NCBI GenBank assembly: GCA_910575565.1 | Contig: CAJTFL010000036.1 | Span: 1-34,679, forward strand | Source: Lachnospiraceae bacterium | Lineage (GTDB): Bacteria > Bacillota > Clostridia > Lachnospirales > Lachnospiraceae | Direction: 5' to 3' | DNA: 34,679 nt | Part shown: piece after piece, positions 29,432 through 34,679 of the stretch | Position numbering within the stretch: the stretch's first letter is position 1 | Layout of the letters: each line of letters starts with the position of its first letter | The notes under the pieces: model-generated | Database searches by the model: none | Seen by the model: only the letters and a program-made list of their open reading frames with translations | Told to the model about the DNA's origin: nothing | Position numbers and translations under genes: made by a program

Positions 29432-30162
29432 ATCTTTTCTATCGTCCGCCTTGTGGCATTGTCCTGAAAGCGGAAATAGTCGGGCCTGTGACGGGATTGT
29501 GTATATTCAAACATGATCCCGTCTTTGTCGTAGGTCTGGCTGCTGACCACCGCAAGGCAGTTATAATCTCCCATATCCAGGTATTTCTCGTCAATTTCCG
29601 TCATTTTTTCCACGGTCATGACCCGTTTGCTGGTGACAATGGAAACGTGGAGGGTATGTTCTAAATATTCGTAGATAGAATTTTCCGCGATTTCCTTTGT
29701 AAGACCGGTAACCACATCTTTTAAGAAATAGTTGTGATTAATAATAAGGGCTTTTCCGTCCAGGTAATGGAGCCGCTGCAGGTAATACAGTTCAGAGCCG
29801 GCGGGAAAGCCGGTTCGGCCGGATACCTTCTGGTCCGCAGTGATCTCCGTAAAGCATAAAACCTCTGTTTTGGGAATCTGGCGGTTTCTGACAGCGGATT
29901 CTTTAAAAGATTCGATTCCGCCGATGGTAAAGGAGGTGCGCAGGGCAGGGCGGAAGATATTGCGTACACCCTTTCCCTGGGCAGTCTGCACATAGCCGTC
30001 TGTGACGAGAGCGCTGATGGCTCTGCGCACGGTGTTGCGGGAACAGTCATAGGTGAGGATCAGCTGATTCTCGGAGGGCAGCAATTCCTGAAATTCATAG
30101 GTTCCGGTCTCTATTTTCATCTTCAGATCCTTGTATATCTCCACGTATTTTGCCTTTGGCAT
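29428..30162 (-). CDS. treR: TreR, GntR-family trehalose operon repressor
   Basis: The 244-residue protein has an N-terminal GntR winged helix (YVEIYKDLKMKIETGTYEFQE, LLPSENQL...TVRRAISALVTDGYV) and a C-terminal UTRA/UbiC effector domain (ELYYLQRLHYLDGKALIINHNYF, YNCLAVVSSQTYDKDGIMFEYTQSRHRPDYF). In Bacillus, TreR releases DNA on binding trehalose-6-phosphate. ATG 30162 has AAGGAAGGA upstream. It is divergent from treP, and TTGTTTAAACAA-type palindromes lie in both leaders, including 30181-30192 just before treR, so it is probably autoregulated. The extreme C-terminus meets a nitroreductase fragment and may be slightly altered. Confidence 0.9.
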   Translation of the reverse strand: MPKAKYVEIYKDLKMKIETGTYEFQELLPSENQLILTYDCSRNTVRRAISALVTDGYVQTAQGKGVRNIFRPALRTSFTIGGIESFKESAVRNRQIPKTEVLCFTEITADQKVSGRTGFPAGSELYYLQRLHYLDGKALIINHNYFLKDVVTGLTKEIAENSIYEYLEHTLHVSIVTSKRVMTVEKMTEIDEKYLDMGDYNCLAVVSSQTYDKDGIMFEYTQSRHRPDYFRFQDNATRRTIEKI

Positions 30163-30180
30163 AATGAAATCCTTCCTTGC

Positions 30181-30192
30181 TTGTTTAAACAT
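30181..30192. promoter_or_regulatory. TreR operator in treR leader
   Basis: TTGTTTAAACAT, one base from the perfect palindrome, 18 bases upstream of the treR start codon. Confidence 0.65.
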
Positions 30193-30271
30193 CTGATCTT
30201 ATTATAATCCGCGGCAGAGGAAAGTCAAGTGTTGGCGGAGGAATTTATGACGCGTAAGGCTATTTTGAAAC

Positions 30272-30356
30272 TTGTTTAAACAAATTTTAAGAAAAGTATT
30301 GACTTGTTCAAACAAGTGTGATATATCTATACCATAAACTACTTGTTTAAACAAGT
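30272..30356. promoter_or_regulatory. treP promoter with three TreR-type operators
   Basis: Palindromes: TTGTTTAAACAA (30272-30283), ACTTGTTCAAACAAGT (30302-30317) and ACTTGTTTAAACAAGT (30341-30356). TTGACT (30299-30304) and TATATC (30322-30327) at 17 bases make the likely promoter. The second operator fills the spacer and the third covers the start region, so repression would be tight. Confidence 0.8.
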
Positions 30357-30378
30357 AAAAATGATAAGGAGGCAGAAA

Positions 30379-32252
30379 ATGGGCAAGTACGCAGAAGACG
30401 CAAAAGAGCTGCTGCGGTATGTAGGCGGAAAGGAAAACATCGCGGCAGTATCACATTGCATGACACGGATGAGGTTTGTGCTGAATGACCCTGGGAAAGC
30501 GGGCATTAAAACGATCGAAGCCATGAAAGTGGTAAAGGGGAGCTTTACCCAGACGGGACAGTTCCAGGTCATTATCGGAAATACCGTGGCGGATTTTTAC
30601 AATGATTTTATCGCGGTATCGGGGATTGAGGGCGTATCGAAGGAGGCGATGAAACAGGCGGCAAAGCAGAACCAGAATGTGGCGCAGAGGATGATTACGG
30701 CTCTGGCTGAGATCTTTGCCCCGCTGATCCCGGCGATTATCACCGGCGGTTTGATCCTGGGATTTAGGAACTGTATTGACAGCCTGTATCTGTTTGAGAA
30801 CGGGACGAAGACCTTGTGCGATATCAGCCAGTTCTGGGCGGGAATCGACAGCTTTTTATGGCTCATCGGTGAGGCCGTGTTCCATATGCTGCCTGTAGGC
30901 ATCTGCTGGTCCGTGACAAAGAAGATGGGAACCACCCAGATGCTTGGAATCGTGTTGGGCCTGACGCTGGTATCGGGACAGCTGTTAAATGCCTATGCCG
31001 TAGCCGGGACAGCGGCGGCAGAGATACCGGTATGGGATTTCGGTTATTTCAGGGTCAATATGATCGGATACCAGGCGCAGGTGATTCCGGCGGTCCTGGC
31101 GGCATTCACGCTGGTTTACCTGGAAAGGTTCTTCCGAAAGATTACGCCCCAGGTAGTGTCCATGATTGTGGTTCCCTTCTGCAGCCTGGTGCTGGCAGTG
31201 ATCGCCTCCCATTTTGTACTGGGGCCTGTGGGCTGGAAGATAGGCTCCGCCATATCCTCTGTCGTTTACGCGGGAATCACGGGTTCTTTCAAGATCCTTT
31301 TCGGGGCAGTCTTCGGTTTTGTGTACGCGCCGTTAGTGATTACCGGCCTTCATCATATGTCCAATGCCATTGACCTGCAGCTGATCGCGGATTACGGCGG
31401 AACTATGTTATGGCCCATGATCGCGCTGTCCAATATCGCGCAGGGGTCTGCCGTTCTGGCCATGGCGGCCCTTCAGAGAAAGGACCCGGAGGCTCAGGAG
31501 GTCAATGTGCCGGCGTGCGTTTCCTGCTATCTCGGCGTCACGGAGCCGCTATTTTTGGCGTGAACTTAAAACATGTATTTCCGTTTGTATGCGGAATGGC
31601 CGGCTCCGGCTGCGCGGCAATCCTGTGTGTGGCAACGGGAACCACCGCCAATGCCATCGGCGTAGGAGGGCTGCCGGGGATTCTTTCTATCCGTCCCGAT
31701 TCCATGGGCAGTTTCGCGGCCTGCATGGTGATCGCGGCGGCAGTGCCCTTTGTCCTTACGGTTATGGTGGGAAAGAAAAAACCGGCCTCCGCGGATAAGA
31801 CAGAATTAAAGGCGTTTTTAACCGGGAAAGTAATCACATTGAAGGAAGTAAATGACGGCGTGTTTTCCGAGGGCATCCTGGGAGACGGGATTGCCATTAT
31901 CCCTGAAGATGATATTTTGTACGCGCCGGCGGACGGGACCGTATGCGCGCTGATACAGGATTCCAGGTATGCCTGCGGCCTGTCAATGGACAACGGCATG
32001 GAGCTGGTCCTTCACATAGGGATCGACACGGTTGACATGAAGGGGGACGGCTTTGAGTACCTGGTGTCGGAAGGACAGAAGGTATCGGCGGGAACGCCGC
32101 TGATCCGGTTTGACAGGGCAAAGATCAAGGCGGCAGGCCATCCGGATACCACCATGTGTATCATTACCCAGCCGGGAAGCGGGGAGAATATTCAGTTTTT
32201 TACAGGGATGGACGCGAAGGCAAAGGTAACGGTTGTGGCGGCATTTAAATAA
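30379..32252 (+). pseudogene. treP: TreP, trehalose PTS EIIBCA, one-base frameshift
   Basis: The protein would be about 624 residues: an EIIB domain with phosphorylated Cys27 (SHCMTRMRFVLND), an EIIC domain of about ten helices (from ALAEIFAPLIPAIITGG on) and a C-terminal EIIA with the phosphorylated His in LVLHIGIDTV. It imports trehalose as trehalose-6-phosphate. At 31546-31549 one G is missing in GAGCCG(G)CTATT, so the frame after GVTEP ends at 31563. The other frame resumes at FGVNLKHVFPF and continues to 32252. If real, the last EIIC helices and EIIA are lost, though other EIIA proteins could complement part of this. ATG 30379 has AAGGAGG. Confidence 0.9.
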
Positions 32253-32278
32253 GAGAACGTGTTGGAAAGGCGGAAACA

Positions 32279-33958
32279 ATGGCAGATTTTAGAAAAAGCA
32301 CCATATATCAGATTTATCCCAAGTCTTTTTATGACAGCAACGGGGATGGAATCGGAGATATCCGGGGGATTATCAGGAAGCTGGATTACATAAAAAGCCT
32401 GGGAGTGGACTACATATGGAGCACACCGTTTTTTGTATCGCCCCTCAAGGACAACGGATATGACGTGGAGGATTACAGGAGCGTCAATCCGCTTTTCGGA
32501 ACCATGGAGGATGTGGAGGAGCTGATCGAAAAGGCGGGAGAGCGGGGCATGGGGCTCATGTTTGATATGGTGTTCAATCATACATCCACCCGCCATGAGT
32601 GGTTTAAAAGGGCGCTTTCGGGAGAAAAGGAATATATGGATTATTATATTTTTAAAGACGGCGCCGCGGATACGCCTCCCACAAACTGGCAGTCAAAGTT
32701 CGGCGGCCCGGCATGGGAATATGTGCCGTCTTTGAAAAAATGGTATCTTCACTTGTTTGACGTGACCCAGGCAGACTTAAACTGGGAGAATCCCAGGTTA
32801 AGGGAAGAATTAAAGGATGTGATCCGGTTCTGGAAAGGCAAGGGGGTAAAGGGGTTCCGCTTTGACGTGGTCAATCTCATCTCCAAGCCGGAGGCCTGGG
32901 AGGATGACCTGGAGGGGGACGGAAGGCGGTTTTACTCCGACGGCCCCCATGTCCATGAGTTTCTGAAAGAACTGACTGCCGACACCGGAATAAGCGGCAT
33001 GATCACCGTGGGGGAGATGTCCTCCACAAGCCTGGAGGACTGCCTCCGTTATTCCGACCCGGAAGAGAAGGAATTATCCATGTGCTTTCATTTCCATCAC
33101 CTGAAAATAGATTATAAGGACGGAAACAAATGGGAACTGATGAGTCCGGATTACTTAAAGTTGAAAGAACTGTTTGAGACATGGCAGACGGCCATGGCAG
33201 AGAGGAATGGGGGAGACGCCCTGTTCTGGTGCAACCATGACCAGCCCCGTATCGTCTCGCGGCTGGGGGATGAAAAGAAGTACTGGAAAGAGTCGGCCAA
33301 GATGCTGGCAGCGTGCATTCATTTCATGAGGGGGACGCCTTATATCTTTCAGGGGGAAGAACTGGGCATGACGAATCCCAGGTATGATGATATAGGGAAG
33401 TACCGGGATGTGGAAAGCGTCAATTATTACCGGATACTTCTGGAAAAGGGGAAGAGCAGGGAGGAAGCGTTGGAGATCCTGGGGCAGCGCTCAAGAGACA
33501 ACGGCAGATCCCCGATGCAGTGGGATTCGGGAACGTATGGAGGGTTTTCGGAAAAAGAGCCGTGGATTGGGCTGCCGGATAATTACAGGTCTATCAATGT
33601 AATGGCCGAAGAGCAGGATCCGGATTCCATTCTGAATTATTACCGGAGGCTGGTACGGTTAAGAAAAGAGTACGCGGTAATCCAGGACGGAAACATCGAG
33701 TTTCTGTACCAGGATCAGCCGGAGATACTGGGATACAGACGGTGTTTGGAGGGACAGGAGCTCCTTGTTATCAATAATCTGACAGGTGAGGAAATCCTGC
33801 TGTCGGAGCCGGTGCTATGTGAAGGGTATGAGCGGCTGATCGGAAATTATCCGCAGGAGACATCAGGAGGCATCCTGAATATGCTGAGGCCTTACGAAAG
33901 TGTGGTATTATTAAAAGATAAATCCTACGAGGTATTGAATCCAAGGTGGTTTATTTGA
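32279..33958 (+). CDS. treC: TreC/TreA, trehalose-6-phosphate hydrolase (GH13)
   Basis: The 559-residue cytosolic enzyme cleaves trehalose-6-phosphate to glucose and glucose-6-phosphate. The GH13 barrel is complete: QIYPKSFYDSNGDGIGDIRG, DMVFNHTS, nucleophile Asp196 (GFRFDVVNL), acid/base Glu246 (TVGEMSS), Asp321 in NHDQPR. The short beta domain follows. The gene starts 26 bases after treP with AAAGGCGGA, in the operon controlled by TreR. The C-terminus LKDKSYEVLNPRWFI runs up to an HxlR fragment on the other strand, so the last residues may be altered by that junction. Oligo-1,6-glucosidase is the alternative, but the PTS context favours TreC. Confidence 0.93.
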   Translation: MADFRKSTIYQIYPKSFYDSNGDGIGDIRGIIRKLDYIKSLGVDYIWSTPFFVSPLKDNGYDVEDYRSVNPLFGTMEDVEELIEKAGERGMGLMFDMVFNHTSTRHEWFKRALSGEKEYMDYYIFKDGAADTPPTNWQSKFGGPAWEYVPSLKKWYLHLFDVTQADLNWENPRLREELKDVIRFWKGKGVKGFRFDVVNLISKPEAWEDDLEGDGRRFYSDGPHVHEFLKELTADTGISGMITVGEMSSTSLEDCLRYSDPEEKELSMCFHFHHLKIDYKDGNKWELMSPDYLKLKELFETWQTAMAERNGGDALFWCNHDQPRIVSRLGDEKKYWKESAKMLAACIHFMRGTPYIFQGEELGMTNPRYDDIGKYRDVESVNYYRILLEKGKSREEALEILGQRSRDNGRSPMQWDSGTYGGFSEKEPWIGLPDNYRSINVMAEEQDPDSILNYYRRLVRLRKEYAVIQDGNIEFLYQDQPEILGYRRCLEGQELLVINNLTGEEILLSEPVLCEGYERLIGNYPQETSGGILNMLRPYESVVLLKDKSYEVLNPRWFI

Positions 33959-33971
33959 AAAAGGTTCTGGT

Positions 33972-34150
33972 GCGCGCAAGCAGTCAGTCAATACTTTTTG
34001 GCTAATTCCCTCTAAGCTTTTTTGAAGTTCATTAAAACGCCACGGACGACTTAGGAGATTGCGCAGAATAAGCAGTTTCCATTTACTTCCTATCAGCTGC
34101 ACTGTGGTTGCTACCGGACAGGCCGGAAGTTCTTCTTTCTTTTTCATCAT
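33972..34150 (-). pseudogene. HxlR-family regulator, N-terminal fragment
   Basis: From ATG 34150 the minus strand reads KKKEELPACPVATTVQLIGSK, WKLLILRNLLSRPWRFNELQ, KSLEGISQKVLTDCLRA, the first half of an HxlR winged helix including the sensor Cys and recognition helix. At about 33972 homology stops and the frame runs into the 3' end of treC. The wing and dimer helix are missing. Its former divergent or downstream partner is not present. Confidence 0.85.
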
Positions 34151-34274
34151 TTCATGCCTTTCTATAAAAGTAATGTAACACTCGATTTACAGTGCTGCAT
34201 TTATATTTTACCATAGCCTTCCTATTTAAAATTAACAGATACAAAAGGGGCATAAAATAATTTTTTTGGATTAA

Positions 34275-34319
34275 AAACCGGCGGCTTGCGGATCAGTATG
34301 TGGCGCTGGTGATAAGTAA
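34275..34319 (+). pseudogene. C-terminal remnant of ACGX-type RiPP precursor
   Basis: One frame reads KPAACGSVCGAGDK and stops at 34317-34319. A stop precedes it, so only the core end remains. The Ala-Cys-Gly spacing and short charged tail resemble precursor peptides with ACGX repeats that are modified by radical-SAM/SPASM enzymes. The start of such an enzyme follows 104 bases downstream. By itself the fragment is tiny; the pairing is what supports the call. Confidence 0.5.
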
Positions 34320-34350
34320 AGAGTTTCATCTATGAGTAAACGGCTTCCGG

Positions 34351-34375
34351 CGGAATTTCCCGCCGGGAGCATACG
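34351..34375 (+). other. GC-rich hairpin between precursor and maturase remnants
   Basis: CCGGCGG and CCGCCGG arms around AATTTC. No T-run follows, so it would act as an attenuator or mRNA-stability stem, the kind of element often found between a RiPP precursor and its processing enzyme. Confidence 0.5.
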
Positions 34376-34422
34376 AAATCCGATTCGGTAAAACCGATTT
34401 AATATAAAGTGAGGTCAAGATA

Positions 34423-34485
34423 ATGAAACAGTATTTTTCGTTTCAATGGCATATTACGTATGCCTGCTGTCCATTGATAAAATGA
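34423..34485 (+). pseudogene. Radical-SAM peptide maturase, N-terminal stub
   Basis: GTGAGGTC precedes ATG 34423. The 20 residues begin MKQYFSFQWHIT, the characteristic opening of radical-SAM/SPASM maturases in which ...TDxCDQRCKHCY carries the iron-sulfur cysteines. Here the frame goes to YACCPLIK and stops, so the CxxxCxxC cluster is lost by a deletion at about 34460. The adjoining sequence to 34560 holds no gene. Confidence 0.55.
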
Positions 34486-34576
34486 TTTTTCGTCTTGACA
34501 CCACGATAATATTGTATCTACATCCGAAGCTCTATATGGCTTTATTCTAATCATACATTTTTTCTTGCAAATTCTT

Positions 34577-34667
34577 TAGGTTAGAATCGATGATGGGGTA
34601 AACGAAAAAGCAGTTTTGGCATTCCAGTGAACTGCCCCTTCGTTTACACCATTTTCGATTTGACCTA
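34577..34667. repeat. Long imperfect palindrome at window end
   Basis: Nested arms: TAGGTTAGAATCGA with TCGATTTGACCTA, GGTAAACGAA with TTCGTTTACACC, GCAGTT (34610-34615) with AACTGC (34629-34634). Weaker pairing continues outward to the window end. It has no coding frame and resembles the fold-back insertion at 21729-21894 in plan but not in sequence. Confidence 0.7.
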
Positions 34668-34679
34668 ATTGAACAAAGT

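Noticed and set aside
29098..29664. 188-residue frame joining nitroreductase to sequence antisense to treR
   Set aside because: Only the part to about 29431 is nitroreductase; the rest is the treR gene read backwards.
1..34679. CRISPR array, tRNA, rRNA or prophage structural genes
   Set aside because: No regularly spaced repeats, tRNA-like cloverleaf, rRNA sequence or capsid/tail genes were seen on either strand.

Overview
The window reads as a gut-type low-GC Firmicute, most likely a Lachnospiraceae (Clostridium cluster XIVa) chromosome or integrative element. Grounds: strong AGGAGG-type ribosome sites, TTG/GTG starts, Tn1549-like relaxase fragments, DUF6075/DUF3970 ICE genes, a CopA/CsoR copper module and a TreR/PTS/phosphotrehalase operon. 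Genus is inference; there is no rRNA or tRNA in the window.

Layout. 1-2141: a VirB2-like conjugation protein and a complete IS110-family element. 2340-4570: a probable type I toxin-antitoxin unit (27-aa holin-like toxin with an antisense promoter), a 58-bp palindrome, a relaxase lacking its N-terminus and a radical-SAM fragment. 4650-12300: a metal/redox island with HxlR plus nitroreductase (divergent), two ArsR/SmtB sensors (divergent), a Zn/Cd-type P1B ATPase with a separate HMA protein, a CopA copper ATPase carrying a C-terminal CopZ-like domain, and CsoR. 12490-15090: a MATE exporter and an AraC-type regulator. 15430-20050: a decayed mobilisable element with DUF6075, DUF3970, a parA stub, small unknown genes, an oriT-like hairpin cluster and a MobA/MobL relaxase broken by one amber codon. 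20100-22800: a graveyard of relaxase, zinc-ribbon and DUF1016 fragments and an IS3-family element split by a 166-bp fold-back insertion. Inside it lies an intact promoter - structured RNA - terminator - PBECR4-like nuclease unit. 22870-28140: hicAB (hicA frameshifted), two unknown conjugation-type genes, an Rpn/PD-(D/E)XK protein, a broken second IS110 copy and an LprI-like lipoprotein. 28180-29440: remnants of a DnaE PHP domain, a glycan-type domain and a nitroreductase. 29428-33958: treR and the treP-treC operon with palindromic operators, where treP has a one-base frameshift. 33970-34679: an HxlR fragment, remnants of an ACGX-type RiPP precursor and its radical-SAM maturase, and a terminal long palindrome.

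Functionally the healthy parts are metal and redox defence, drug/metabolite export and trehalose uptake. Around them are mobile-element remains in which many genes are cut short, internally deleted or frameshifted. The most interesting candidates for undescribed biology are the structured-RNA/nuclease pair at 20262-21074, the holin-like toxin with its antisense RNA at 2376-2610, the internal ribosome site that may release CopZ from CopA, the terminator in the leader of the Zn/Cd ATPase, and the RiPP remnant near 34300. None of these could be checked against databases here.
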